The notes beneath the pieces are model-generated. The model searched no databases. It was not told the origin of the DNA and saw only the letters and a program-made list of their open reading frames with translations. Shown piece after piece: positions 50,911-59,627 of a stretch of DNA of 64,000 nt. Origin of the DNA: Umezawaea tangerina. GTDB lineage: Bacteria > Actinomycetota > Actinomycetes > Mycobacteriales > Pseudonocardiaceae. Location: assembly GCF_003002815.1 (NCBI RefSeq), contig NZ_PVTF01000015.1, positions 124,001 through 188,000 on the forward strand. Direction: 5' to 3'. Made by a program: the position numbers and the translations under genes. Position 1 is the stretch's first letter, and every line of letters begins with the position of its first letter.

Positions 50911-52497
50911 ATGCGCAGCATGCGTCGGTCGTACTCCCTCGGTGTCTACCTGCTCGCCCTGCAGGTGATCATCGTTCTGGTCACGACCTGCACAGCCGGT
51001 CTACTCGCGGCCAAGCTCCAGAGCGACCGGATCCGCGAGGCGTACAAGGACCGGATGCTGTCGGTGGCCGAGAGCGTCGCGCGGCTGCCGTCGGTCATCG
51101 ACGCGTTCGACACCCCGCACCCCGCCGAGACGATCCAGCCGCTCGCCGAGGTGCTGCGCAAGGCGTCCGGCGTGACCTACGTCGTGGTGACCGACCGCGA
51201 CGGCATCCGCTACGCCCACCCGGACCCGAGCCGCATCGGCCAGAAGGTGTCGACGGACCCGTCGTCGCCGCTGTCCGGGCAGGTGTTCGTGGGCACCGAG
51301 ACCGGCACGCTGGGCACGTCGCTGCGGGCGAAGGTGCCGATCAGGGCGAACGACGGGACGATCATCGGCATCGCGTCGGTGGGCATCCTGGAGACCCAGC
51401 TGTCCTCGGACTTCGCCGACGACCTGCCCGAGCTGATCGGCTGGCTGGCCGCCGCGGCGCTGATCGGGTCGCTCGGCGCCGCGCTGGTGACCAGGACCGT
51501 GCGCAGGCGGACGTTCCGCCTCGAACCCGCGGAGATCGGCCAGCTGCTGGAGACGCGCGACGCGATGCTGCACGGCATCCGCGAGGGCGTGGTGGCCGTC
51601 GACGACCGCGAGCACCTGGTGCTGGTCAACGACGAGGCGATGCGGCTGCTCGACCTGCACGAGGACCCGACCGGCCGACCGGCGGCCCAGGTGCTGGAGC
51701 GCGGCGGGCTGCTCGACCTGGCGCGCGGCGCCGAGGACATGGCCGACCGGCTGGTGCTCGCGGGCGAACGGGTGCTGGTGGCGAACCGGATGACGGCCAA
51801 GTCGCAGGGGCGGCCGGTCGGCGTCGTGCTGACCCTGCGCGACCGCACCGAGCTGCACGACGCCCTGCGCGAGCTGGACGGCCAGCGCACCATCACCGAG
51901 GTGCTGCGCACCCAGGCGCACGAGTTCTCCAACCACCTGCACGTCATCAGCGGGCTGCTGGAGCTGGACCGCCCCGCCGACGCCGTGCGCTACATCGAAC
52001 GCGTCGGAGGGGCGGGGTCGCTGTCGTCGGCCACGGTCGACGGCGCGATGGCCGATCCGGAGCTCGCGGCGCTGCTGCTGGCGAAGGCGGGCACCGCCCA
52101 CGAACTGGGAGTCACCTTCCGCTTCTCCCCTGAGTCCTCGGTCACGAGGGAGGCGGGTGACGACGCCCTGACGGTGTTGGGCAATCTGATCGACAACGCC
52201 GTCGACGCGGCCGGGGCGGGCGGCACCGTGCACGTGCTGGTCCGCTCCGACGGCGACGGCGCGCGCATCCTGGTCGAGGACGACGGACCGGGCATCGAGG
52301 AATCGCAACGCGGGAGGATCTTCACGTTGGGCGTCACCACCAAGCAGCCGCGCCGCACCCACGGCCGGGGCATCGGACTGGCACTCGTGTCGCGGGTAGT
52401 CACCCGCCGCGACGGCCACGTCGACATCGGCGAGTCCGAGCTCGGCGGCGCCTCGTTCGACGTGTGGCTCCCCACCCCCGTGGGGGCGGACGCGTGA
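50911..52497 (+). CDS. CitA/DcuS-type sensor histidine kinase
   Basis: This 528-residue membrane kinase has helix 1 (about 10-33), a periplasmic PAS-like sensor (about 34-170, with YVVVTDRDGIRYAHPDPSRIGQ as in CitA), helix 2 (about 175-195), a cytoplasmic PAS region (about 215-320), and a SpoOB-type phosphoacceptor AHEFSNHLHVISGLLEL (H337). A short HATPase with NLIDNAVDAAG, EDDGPGIEE and HGRGIGLALV follows. Such kinases sense external C4/C6 carboxylates. It pairs with the response regulator (four-base overlap) and faces the tctCBA operon, so it very probably controls tricarboxylate uptake. Confidence 0.92.
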   Translation: MRSMRRSYSLGVYLLALQVIIVLVTTCTAGLLAAKLQSDRIREAYKDRMLSVAESVARLPSVIDAFDTPHPAETIQPLAEVLRKASGVTYVVVTDRDGIRYAHPDPSRIGQKVSTDPSSPLSGQVFVGTETGTLGTSLRAKVPIRANDGTIIGIASVGILETQLSSDFADDLPELIGWLAAAALIGSLGAALVTRTVRRRTFRLEPAEIGQLLETRDAMLHGIREGVVAVDDREHLVLVNDEAMRLLDLHEDPTGRPAAQVLERGGLLDLARGAEDMADRLVLAGERVLVANRMTAKSQGRPVGVVLTLRDRTELHDALRELDGQRTITEVLRTQAHEFSNHLHVISGLLELDRPADAVRYIERVGGAGSLSSATVDGAMADPELAALLLAKAGTAHELGVTFRFSPESSVTREAGDDALTVLGNLIDNAVDAAGAGGTVHVLVRSDGDGARILVEDDGPGIEESQRGRIFTLGVTTKQPRRTHGRGIGLALVSRVVTRRDGHVDIGESELGGASFDVWLPTPVGADA

Positions 52498-53183
52498 TCC
52501 CCGTGCGCACCCTCGTGGTCGACGACGACTTCGCCGTCGCCGCCGTGCACCGCGCGTTCCTCGACGCCCTGCCGGAGTTCACCGTCGTCGGCGAGGCCCA
52601 CCACGGCATGGACGCCCTGCGCGCCGTCGAGGAACTGCACCCCGACCTCGTCCTGCTCGACATCCACCTCCCCGACATCTCCGGCCTCGAGGTCCTGGCC
52701 CGCCTCCGCGCCCGCAGCGGCCCCCCGGTCGACGTCATCGCCATCACCGCCGCCCGCGAAGTCGAGACCGTCCGCCAGGCCATGTCCCGCGGCGTCGACC
52801 ACTACCTCGTCAAGCCGTTCACCCGCACGTCGTTCCTGGAACGCATGAACGCCTACCTGGCGCAGCGGGCCGAGGTGCTGCGGGTCGGCCGCGAGCCGGT
52901 GCTGGACCAGGAGGCGGTCGACCAGCTGCTGTCCGCGGGCCAGCGCAAGCCGCGGTCGACGGCGTTGCCGAAGGGGCTGTCGGCGGTGACGTTGAGGTTG
53001 GTGACGGAGGCGCTGCGGTCCACCGACGGGGACATGTCGGCGCAGGAGGTCGGGGACAGCGCGGGGGTGTCACGGGTCAGCGCGCGACGGTACCTGGAGC
53101 ACCTGGTGGCCATCGGGAAGGCGGAGGTGCAGCCGCGGTACGGGGTGTCGAACCGGCCGGCGCACGGGTACCGGCTGGTGTGA
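52494..53183 (+). CDS. CitB/DcuR-type response regulator
   Basis: This 229-residue protein has a receiver domain (about 5-122; acidic DDD near residue 10, phosphoacceptor D56 in VLLDIHLPD, Thr in VIAITAA, Lys in YLVKPF) and a C-terminal helix-turn-helix (about 160-225; MSAQEVGDSAGVSRVSARRYLEHL) of the CitB family. The GTG start overlaps the kinase stop by four bases. It likely binds the 9-bp repeats in front of tctC. Confidence 0.92.
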   Translation: MIPVRTLVVDDDFAVAAVHRAFLDALPEFTVVGEAHHGMDALRAVEELHPDLVLLDIHLPDISGLEVLARLRARSGPPVDVIAITAAREVETVRQAMSRGVDHYLVKPFTRTSFLERMNAYLAQRAEVLRVGREPVLDQEAVDQLLSAGQRKPRSTALPKGLSAVTLRLVTEALRSTDGDMSAQEVGDSAGVSRVSARRYLEHLVAIGKAEVQPRYGVSNRPAHGYRLV

Positions 53184-53430
53184 GAAAGGTTGCTCGCATT
53201 CCGCAGTAGTGCGGGATTCACAACGTCATTCGCGGCTTTATCACACGTCGTCCAAGAGGGTGCACCACCAACTACGCGAACCCGCGAACCCCTGCGCGGG
53301 AATCCGAAAAAGACGAACCACTCACAGTGGAGCGAATCAGGCCGATTGGATGATTCCCGGCGGACGACGCTCACAACACCACGTTCCGGACGATTCACCT
53401 CGGTCAGGTCCCGACATCGAGGAGGACGTC

Positions 53431-54582
53431 TTGGACGACAAGGAAAACCGAAGACGTACGACTACGACCAGCGCGGTTCGACGTCCAACAGGACGCACCA
53501 CAAGATTCCTGACGATGATCGTGGTGTCCGTTCTGACCGGACTCGGGCTCGTGTCGTCACCCACCGCCATGGCGGGCACAGACGACTACCCGTCGCAGTG
53601 GAAGAACGCCGCCCAGGACAGCAAAGTCGACTCGTGGGGCTATTACAACCGCGAGTGCACGAGTTTCGTCGCCTGGCGACTCCACTCGCGCAACGGGTTC
53701 GAGATGCCCAGGGCGATCGGCAACGCGGGTGGCTGGGGATCCTGGTTCTCCTCGCACGGCTACGCGGTCAACAGCTCCCCGGCGATCGGAGCCATCGCGG
53801 AGTCGTCGGGCCACGTCGCGTGGGTGGAGGCCGTGCACGGAGACGGAACGGTCACCATCGAGGAGTACAACCGGAACTACACCGGCACCTACGGCTCGCG
53901 CCGGGTCACCGCGTCCGGCTTCCACTACATCCACGCCAAGGACTTGGCCACCACGTCCAACGGCTCCCCGACCGGCAGTTTCGACATAGCCACCCAGAAC
54001 GGGACCGGCGTGCGTTTCCGCGGGTGGGCCCGTGATCCCAACACGTCCGCACCCATCGCGGTCCACGCCTACGTCACACCCAACCACGGTGTCGCCACCA
54101 CTGCTGACATCCAGCGCTCCGACGTGGGAACGCACGGGTTCGACGTCACTCGCGGAGGGATCATCGCGGGCACCTACAACGTGTGCGCCTACGGGATCAA
54201 CGCACCCGGAACACCCGGTGAGAACGCATTGCTCGGCTGCAAGTCCATCACCCTGACGCAGAGCCCGATCGGGAGCCTCGACGTGGTGGAGCAGAACGGC
54301 AGCGGCGTCCGGTTCGCCGGATGGGCGATCGATCCCGACACGTCCGCACCGATCGCGGTGCACGCCTACGTCACGCCCAACCACGGTGTGGCGACGACCG
54401 CCGACGGGTCGAGGCCCGACGTCGGCGCGGTGTACCCCGCGAGCGGCGCGGACCACGGCTACGACGTGACCCGCGGAGGGATCGTCGCAGGCACCTACAA
54501 CGTGTGCGCCTACGGGATCAACACACCTGGAACGGCCGGCGAGAACGCGTTGCTCGGCTGCCGGACGATCACGTTGAGGTAG
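53431..54582 (+). CDS. Secreted CHAP-domain cell-wall hydrolase with two C-terminal repeats
   Basis: The protein has about 383 residues. A basic N-terminus and hydrophobic signal (about 28-48, cleavage after TAMA) precede a CHAP amidase/peptidase domain (about 52-165) with catalytic C76 in NRECTSFVAWRL and H128 in SSGHVAWVE. Two tandem repeats of about 95-105 residues follow, each with GVRFxGWAxDPxTSAPIAVHAYVTPNH and AGTYNVCAYGIN, likely envelope-binding. It probably cleaves peptidoglycan cross-bridges. The start is a TTG at 53431, six bases after GAGGAGG, which fits better than the ATG/GTG codons further upstream that lack ribosome binding sites. Confidence 0.86.
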   Translation: MDDKENRRRTTTTSAVRRPTGRTTRFLTMIVVSVLTGLGLVSSPTAMAGTDDYPSQWKNAAQDSKVDSWGYYNRECTSFVAWRLHSRNGFEMPRAIGNAGGWGSWFSSHGYAVNSSPAIGAIAESSGHVAWVEAVHGDGTVTIEEYNRNYTGTYGSRRVTASGFHYIHAKDLATTSNGSPTGSFDIATQNGTGVRFRGWARDPNTSAPIAVHAYVTPNHGVATTADIQRSDVGTHGFDVTRGGIIAGTYNVCAYGINAPGTPGENALLGCKSITLTQSPIGSLDVVEQNGSGVRFAGWAIDPDTSAPIAVHAYVTPNHGVATTADGSRPDVGAVYPASGADHGYDVTRGGIVAGTYNVCAYGINTPGTAGENALLGCRTITLR

Positions 54583-54626
54583 GCCGGTACACCCGGAACG
54601 CCGAAGTTCGTTCAGCGGCAACGGAT

Positions 54627-54664
54627 CCCGCGGGTACCGGCTGAGGGAGGCCGGTACCCGCGGG
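54627..54664. terminator. Shared terminator, CHAP/GH13
   Basis: A perfect 15-bp stem with an eight-base loop is followed by GGTTT on the plus strand. It lies in the gap between the convergent CHAP-protein and GH13 stops and probably serves both. Confidence 0.82.
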
Positions 54665-54669
54665 GGGTT

Positions 54670-56313
54670 TCAGGAGGCGCGGAACCAGCGGCAGCCGTAG
54701 GGCGGGAGGGTGATCTTGGCGGTGCCGTTCTTGAGCACCTTGGTGGTCCCGTCCTGCAGCTGGTCCTCCAGTCGCTCGAAGTCCTTCATCGGCAGCTTGA
54801 CCGTGACCTCCGCGTCACCCAGGTTGTGCACGGCGACAACGGTTCCGTCGGCGTCGCACCGGTGGGCGAGGACGGCGGGGTTGTCGACGTCGAGGATCTG
54901 GAAGTCGCCCCAGGCGAACTCGGGGCAGTCGCGGTAGCGCTCGACGAGCAGGCGGATCCACGACAGGAGGGAGTCGGGGTCGCGGTGCTGCTGGTCGACG
55001 TTGACGTGCTTGGGCGAGAACTTGCCCTCGACGACGGGGCCGGGCAACGCTTTCGCGTCGGCGGTGGAGAAGCCGCCGTTGACGCCCGCGTCCCACTGCA
55101 TCGGGGTGCGCACGGCCAGCCTGCCCTCGGCGGCGAGGTTCTCGGCCATGCCGATCTCCTCGCCGTAGAACAGGACCGGTGTGCCGGGCAGGGAGAACAG
55201 CATGCTGTACACCATGCGGATGCGGCGCTGGTCGCCGCCGAGCATCGACGGCAGCCGCCTGCGCAGCCCGCGGTCGTAGAGCTGCATGTCCTTGTCCGGA
55301 CCGAAGGCCTCGAAGACCTCCTTGCGCTCGTACTCGGTCAGCTTGTCCAGGGTCAGCTCGTCGTGGTTGCGCACGAACGTGGCCCAGTGCGCGTCGCGCG
55401 GCGGCTTCGGGCGTTCGGTCAGCGAGCGGGCGAGCGCGCCGGAGTCCTGGCGCGCCAACGAGAGGTACATCTGCTGCATGCCGATGAAGTCGAAGCACAT
55501 CGTCAGCTCGTCGCCGACGCCGTCGGCGTGGCCGAAGAACTTCATCGCGTCGGCGTAGGGCAGGTTGACCTCGCCGAGCAGGACGCCCTCGCCGTTGCGG
55601 CGGCTCAGGAACGCGCGCAGGTCGCACAGGTAGTCGTGCGGGTCGGGCAGGTTCGCGGCGTCGAGCTGGCCGTCGGTCTCCAGCAGGAACGGGACCGCGT
55701 CCACCCGGAAGCCGGACAGGCCGAGCTCCATCCAGAACCCCATGATGCGCACGATCTCGTCGCGCACCTCGGGGTTGGCGACGTTGAGGTCGGGCTGGTA
55801 GCGGTAGAAGCGGTGCAGGTAGTACTCGCCGGTGGGCTCGTCCAGCTCCCACAGGCTGGTCTCCTGGTCCGGGAACACGACGCCCTGCGGCCCGTCCTCC
55901 GGCGGCTCCTCGGCCCACACGTACCAGTCGCGCTTTGCCGAGTCCTTGCTGGAACGGGAATCCGCGAACCACGGGTGCTGGTCGGAGGTGTGGTTCACGA
56001 CCAGGTCGGCGATGACGCGGATGCCGCGGTCGCGCGCGGTCCGCATGAACTCGACGAAGTCGCCGAGCGTGCCCAACCTCGGGTCCACGCCGTAGAAGTC
56101 GGTGATGTCGTAACCGTCGTCGCGGTCGGGCGAGGGGTAGAACGGCATGAGCCACAGGCACGTCACACCGAGCTTGTGCAGGTGGTCGATGCGCTGGGTG
56201 AGCCCGCGGAAGTCGCCGTGGCCGTCGCCGTCCGAGTCGGCGTAGGTCTCGACGTCGAGGCAGTAGACGACGGCGTTCTTCCACCAGACGTCGGCGGTGT
56301 TGGTGAGCTTCAC
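54670..56313 (-). CDS. GH13 alpha-amylase family enzyme (trehalose synthase/alpha-glucosidase-like)
   Basis: This 547-residue protein has the GH13 barrel motifs: LADVVVN-type region I (VIADLVVNHTSDQHPWF), region II GFRVDAVPFL (nucleophile Asp), region III LLGEVNLP (acid Glu) and region IV VRNHDELTLD, plus YDITDFYGVDPRLGT near the N-terminus. The closest style is trehalose synthase and related alpha-glucan-acting enzymes. No maltokinase partner is present, so the activity stays open. The GTG start at 56313 overlaps the preceding LLM-oxidoreductase stop by four bases and has a GGAGGT upstream. Confidence 0.87.
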   Translation of the reverse strand: MKLTNTADVWWKNAVVYCLDVETYADSDGDGHGDFRGLTQRIDHLHKLGVTCLWLMPFYPSPDRDDGYDITDFYGVDPRLGTLGDFVEFMRTARDRGIRVIADLVVNHTSDQHPWFADSRSSKDSAKRDWYVWAEEPPEDGPQGVVFPDQETSLWELDEPTGEYYLHRFYRYQPDLNVANPEVRDEIVRIMGFWMELGLSGFRVDAVPFLLETDGQLDAANLPDPHDYLCDLRAFLSRRNGEGVLLGEVNLPYADAMKFFGHADGVGDELTMCFDFIGMQQMYLSLARQDSGALARSLTERPKPPRDAHWATFVRNHDELTLDKLTEYERKEVFEAFGPDKDMQLYDRGLRRRLPSMLGGDQRRIRMVYSMLFSLPGTPVLFYGEEIGMAENLAAEGRLAVRTPMQWDAGVNGGFSTADAKALPGPVVEGKFSPKHVNVDQQHRDPDSLLSWIRLLVERYRDCPEFAWGDFQILDVDNPAVLAHRCDADGTVVAVHNLGDAEVTVKLPMKDFERLEDQLQDGTTKVLKNGTAKITLPPYGCRWFRAS

Positions 56314-57269
56314 GAGCGGACCTCCGGGAGGACCTTGGCGCCGAAGGCGTCGATGAACGGGTCCAGTTCCTGGCCCACGTGGTGCAGGTAAAGCTCGTCG
56401 AAACCGAGGTCGGCGTACTCGCGCAGCCACGCCGCGTGCCTGCCGAGGTCGGAGGAGATGTTCACGACCTCGGCCACCTTCGCCGGGGTCACGTCAGCGG
56501 AGGCCACGTCGAACGCCTCGGCGGTGTCGAGGTCCCAGCACACCGGCGGCGCGAACACGTTGCTGCGCCACTGCTCGTGCGCGACCCGCACGGCGGTGTC
56601 CTCGTCCGGGTCCCAGCTCAGGTGGACCTGCAGGTGCAGCTTCCCCCGGCCGCCCGCGTCGCGGTAGGCGTCGACCATCCGGCGCAGCTGCTCGGGCGGC
56701 GCGTTGACGGTGATCAGCCCGTCGGCCCACTCCGCGCACCACCGGGCGGTCTCCACGCTCACGGCGGCACCGATCAGGGGCGGCGGCTCGTCCGGCCTCG
56801 TCCAGACCCTCGCCCGGTCCACGGTCACCAGCCCGTCGTGGCTGACCTCCTCGCCGGCGAGCAGGGCGCGGATGATGTCGACGCACTCCCGCAACCGGGC
56901 GGTGCGGAGCCCCTTGCGGGGCCAGGCGTCACCGGTGATGTGCTCGTTGCTGGCCTCACCGGTCCCCAGAGCGGCCCAGAACCGGCCGGGGTACATCTCG
57001 GCGAGCGTGCCGATGGACTGCGCGATGATCGCCGGGTGGTAGCGCTGACCAGGGGCGTTGACGACGCCAAACGGGAGGCTGGTGGCCTCCAGGGCGGCAC
57101 CCAGCCAAGACCAGGCGAAAGTGGACTGGCCCTGGCGTTCGCTCCACGGGGAGAAGTGGTCGGAGCACATCGCGGCGTCGAAACCGGCCTGCTCGGCGTG
57201 GCGGACAGCGGACAGGGACTCGGAAGGGTGGACCTGTTCGTGGGAGGCGTGCACTCCGTACGACGTCAT
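56310..57269 (-). CDS. Luciferase-like (LLM) FMN oxidoreductase, TIGR03885 type
   Basis: This 319-residue TIM-barrel luciferase-like monooxygenase family member has AEQAGFDAAMCSDHFSPWSERQGQS, TSLPFGVVNAPGQRYHPAIIAQ, LGTGEASNEHITGDAWP and PLIGAAVSVETARWCAEWADG. These fit the TIGR03885 group, described as probably using FMN rather than F420. Its gene is typically beside a GH13 enzyme, as here with a four-base overlap; the biochemical reason for that pairing is not established. Palindrome element copy 2 lies just upstream. Confidence 0.85.
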   Translation of the reverse strand: MTSYGVHASHEQVHPSESLSAVRHAEQAGFDAAMCSDHFSPWSERQGQSTFAWSWLGAALEATSLPFGVVNAPGQRYHPAIIAQSIGTLAEMYPGRFWAALGTGEASNEHITGDAWPRKGLRTARLRECVDIIRALLAGEEVSHDGLVTVDRARVWTRPDEPPPLIGAAVSVETARWCAEWADGLITVNAPPEQLRRMVDAYRDAGGRGKLHLQVHLSWDPDEDTAVRVAHEQWRSNVFAPPVCWDLDTAEAFDVASADVTPAKVAEVVNISSDLGRHAAWLREYADLGFDELYLHHVGQELDPFIDAFGAKVLPEVRS

Positions 57270-57419
57270 GGGAGGGCGGGTACCCGGAATGGGGTGGGTT
57301 TAGGCGGGTGGGGGTGATTTGGTGGTTGGGGAGTGTGTGGGGCGCGGTGTGTGGCTACCTGCCCTCGGTGAAGCCTGCTTCCGGCCCTCTCACCCTCTGA
57401 GGAAGCCCAGCCCCCGGCG

Positions 57420-57640
57420 CGCGATTGTCTCAATGCTTGATCTTGCTTGTCAAGACGGTGAAGCTGTCTTGACAAGCAAGATCAAGCAGGAGGGCGCTGT
57501 GGATCGGGGGCAGAGGGGAAGTCTGGCTTCGCCAGCATCAGGCTCCGCCTGACTCAAGCATCGGACTTCGTCCGACAAGGCCCCAGGCGCTTCGCGCCGG
57601 ATGCGCGCTGGCGGGCTGCGCCCAACGTGTATGGGGTGGC
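57420..57640 (+). repeat. Palindrome/hairpin-array element, copy 2
   Basis: This is homologous to the element at 27306-27667 but in the opposite orientation. It has a conserved leader (57420-57435, 15 of 16 bases identical), a long palindrome (57434-57488), the AGGAGGGCGCTGTG block (57488-57501), then about 140 bases of short stem-loops (CTGGC-TTC-GCCAG, CAGGC-TCC-GCCTG, CGGAC-TTC-GTCCG, GGCGC-TTC-GCGCC, GGGC-TGC-GCCC). The array is shorter than in copy 1, lacking its 104-base internal duplication. It fills most of the 440-base gap between the LLM oxidoreductase and GH8 genes; I see no gene there. Confidence 0.78.
57434..57488. repeat. Long perfect palindrome, copy 2
   Basis: Perfect 22-bp arms flank an 11-base loop (57456-57466). 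The inner stem is identical to copy 1, and the loop differs at three positions, each an A/G change. The outer ten base pairs are unrelated to copy 1 but perfectly self-complementary. Confidence 0.9.
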
Positions 57641-57711
57641 TTACTTGCTTCGGTCGCACATGTTTGACGGTGGCGCGCACCCGGTGTCGGGTGCGCGTCG
57701 CCAGTCGGTGG

Positions 57712-58926
57712 TTATGGGGTGGTGAAGTTGCCGGTCAGGATGATCAGGACTTGTACCTGGATGCCGGTGCCGTAGTAGTCGGTGCTGTCGAGCGACACCG
57801 TGGAGATTCGGGCCCACAGCTTGTCGAGCCAGGCTTGGCTGTTGGGGTCGCTCATCGCCGCGACGGCGAAGGGGGCGGTGAAGCAGGGGTGTTCGCCGGG
57901 TTCGGTGGTGGTGCCGGTGAGGGTGTAGCCGCTGCTGATCTTGGTGGGGTCGTTGCCGGTCTTGGACTTGATCCAGGTGGTCATCTTCGCCACTTGGGCC
58001 TTGGCCGCGCTGCCGGAGACCGTGACGGCGTCCACGCCCAGGCGCCACGGGTCGCGGCAGGCGTTCCAGCTGTACTTGCCGTCGTACTCGCTTTCCAGGA
58101 AGTTGGCCGGGGCGGGTTTCGGGGTGGTGTTGGTGTTGACCACGAAGTCGGGGAGCAGGCCGGTGGTGGGGGCGTACTGGGACTGGAGCTGGGTCACCGC
58201 GGTCTCCTGGCGGGTGCGGACCTGGTCCCAGAACGGGTCGCCGGTGGCGGCCTTGAACGCGCGGAGGTGGCCGGGCATCCAGTCGGAGGAGCGGGAGCTG
58301 TTCTTGTACTGGGAGTCGTTGCCCCAGTCGCCCAGCAGGGGGAACTTGGTGCTGTTGTTGACCTCCGCGCGCTTGATGCCGTTGATGATCCGGACGGCCT
58401 CGGCCTTGTAGTCGTAGGTGCCGGTGGTGCTGCCCCACTGCTTGTCGGCGATCAGCAGGCCGTAGGCGATCTCCAGGTCGCCGTCGGTCGCGGAGTCGCT
58501 TCCGTTGACGCTCTTGCAGTTCGCGTCCTGCTCGGCGGCGTGCAGGTCCTTGTCGTTGACTGACGGGTGGGCCTTCACGAACTTGAGGATGCCGTCGAAG
58601 ATCTTGCGGGCGTCCGGGTCCTTGCCGGCCATCAGCGCGGCGATCGTCATGCCGTACCCCTCGCCCTCGGCGACGAAGGAGTGGTCGGCGTCCTTGGACA
58701 GCACGGCGTAGGTGCCGGTGCCGCACTTGGTGGTGAGGAAGTTGGCCTTCCAGAAGGCGTAGTACTTGTTCAGGACCGAGTCCTGGGTGGACTGCGCGAC
58801 CGACGGCCGGAGCGTGCCCGGCACGTAGGCCGACGCCGTGACGGCCGCCTTGGCGCCACCGCCCGTGACGACCACACCGCCGACCAGCGCCGCGGACACG
58901 GCCAGCGCGCGTACTGCTCTGTTCAT
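57712..58926 (-). CDS. Secreted glycoside hydrolase family 8 enzyme
   Basis: This 404-residue protein has a signal peptide (about 1-27, AKA/AV cleavage) and a GH8 (alpha/alpha)6-barrel. The acid Glu lies in AEGEGYGM, the family signature is SATDGDLEIAYGLLIADKQW, and SSDWMPGHLRAFKAATGD and ESEYDGKYSWNACRDPWRLGVDA are typical. GH8 members are endoglucanases, licheninases, xylanases or chitosanases, and the subgroup cannot be settled by eye. A GGAGG six bases before the ATG supports the start. A palindromic AGGAAACTTTCCT lies 75 bases upstream as a probable operator. Confidence 0.9.
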   Translation of the reverse strand: MNRAVRALAVSAALVGGVVVTGGGAKAAVTASAYVPGTLRPSVAQSTQDSVLNKYYAFWKANFLTTKCGTGTYAVLSKDADHSFVAEGEGYGMTIAALMAGKDPDARKIFDGILKFVKAHPSVNDKDLHAAEQDANCKSVNGSDSATDGDLEIAYGLLIADKQWGSTTGTYDYKAEAVRIINGIKRAEVNNSTKFPLLGDWGNDSQYKNSSRSSDWMPGHLRAFKAATGDPFWDQVRTRQETAVTQLQSQYAPTTGLLPDFVVNTNTTPKPAPANFLESEYDGKYSWNACRDPWRLGVDAVTVSGSAAKAQVAKMTTWIKSKTGNDPTKISSGYTLTGTTTEPGEHPCFTAPFAVAAMSDPNSQAWLDKLWARISTVSLDSTDYYGTGIQVQVLIILTGNFTTP

Positions 58927-59000
58927 TCGTTCCTCCGCAAGGGGAAGCGGCGGCGGGCGAACGGAGCGTGGCAGACCGGCGAAGGGGCGGTCAATAAGTT

Positions 59001-59013
59001 AGGAAACTTTCCT
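59001..59013. promoter_or_regulatory. AGGAAA-C-TTTCCT operator upstream of GH8
   Basis: A perfect 13-base palindrome centred on 59007 lies 75 bases before the GH8 start. Similar AGGAAA/TTTCCT palindromes precede secreted chitosanase and other polysaccharidase genes in actinomycetes, where a ROK-type repressor such as CsnR has been implicated. I recall this from the literature and have not compared the sequences here. Confidence 0.55.
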
Positions 59014-59072
59014 TCCGATTAACGGGCCCGGTCACCCGGTCAGCGGATGGTCACCGCCGGGGGTGCCCCGTG

Positions 59073-59549
59073 CTACGCCAGTTCGGGCTTGTTCGTCGGA
59101 CGCGGGTCGGTGTCGACGTCGACGACCATGCCGTCGACGACCACCCCTCCCGCGGTCGGGGGCCTGCCGTACTGGCGGTTGAGCACGGCCGTGGCGGCCC
59201 GCTCCTCGGCGCGGCGCGCGAGCCCGCGGCTGACCAGCCTGCGGGTCGGCGGGAACAGCAGGAACAGGGCCACGACGTCGCTGACGAAGCCGGGGATGAT
59301 GATCAGCACCCCGGCGGCGGCGATCAGGACGCCGTCGGCGACCTCCTGGTGCGGCGCGCGCCGGGTGCGCAGCGCCTCGGAGAACGACGCCATCGTGCGC
59401 GCGCCTTCTCTGCGGAGCAGGAACGACCCGACGATCCCGCCGAGGATCAGCAGGCCGACGGTGGCCAGCACCCCCACGGACCTGCCAACGGCCACGAGGG
59501 TGGCGATCTCGACGGCCATGCCGACCAACAGCAACAGGAAGACGCGCAT
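59073..59549 (-). CDS. fxsA: FxsA family membrane protein
   Basis: This protein of about 158 residues has three or four membrane helices in the first 110 residues and the FxsA features RVFLLLLVGMAVEIATLV, VGRSVGVLATVGLLILGGIVGSFLLRREG and PGFVSDVVALFLLFPPTR. A hydrophilic tail ends in TDPRPTNKPELA. FxsA was named in E. coli, where its overexpression relieves phage T7 exclusion by F; its normal role is unknown. I use the ATG at 59549; a GTG two codons earlier is possible. Confidence 0.9.
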   Translation of the reverse strand: MRVFLLLLVGMAVEIATLVAVGRSVGVLATVGLLILGGIVGSFLLRREGARTMASFSEALRTRRAPHQEVADGVLIAAAGVLIIIPGFVSDVVALFLLFPPTRRLVSRGLARRAEERAATAVLNRQYGRPPTAGGVVVDGMVVDVDTDPRPTNKPELA

Positions 59550-59627
59550 GCCCACTCAACGCACAAGTCGGTCAAATCGCTCCCTTGACACGTGTAACAC
59601 GGTCAACACGCAGTCGTACGGGAATAT

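Noticed and set aside
57469-57474. TTGACA in the palindrome as a -35 promoter element
   Set aside because: No acceptable -10 hexamer lies 16-19 bases downstream in either copy.
57499-57552. A 17-codon frame starting GTG after AGGAGGG in the second palindrome element
   Set aside because: The ribosome-binding-like spacing is attractive, but copy 1 has a one-base length difference soon after the GTG, so the peptide is not conserved. The hairpins explain the sequence better.
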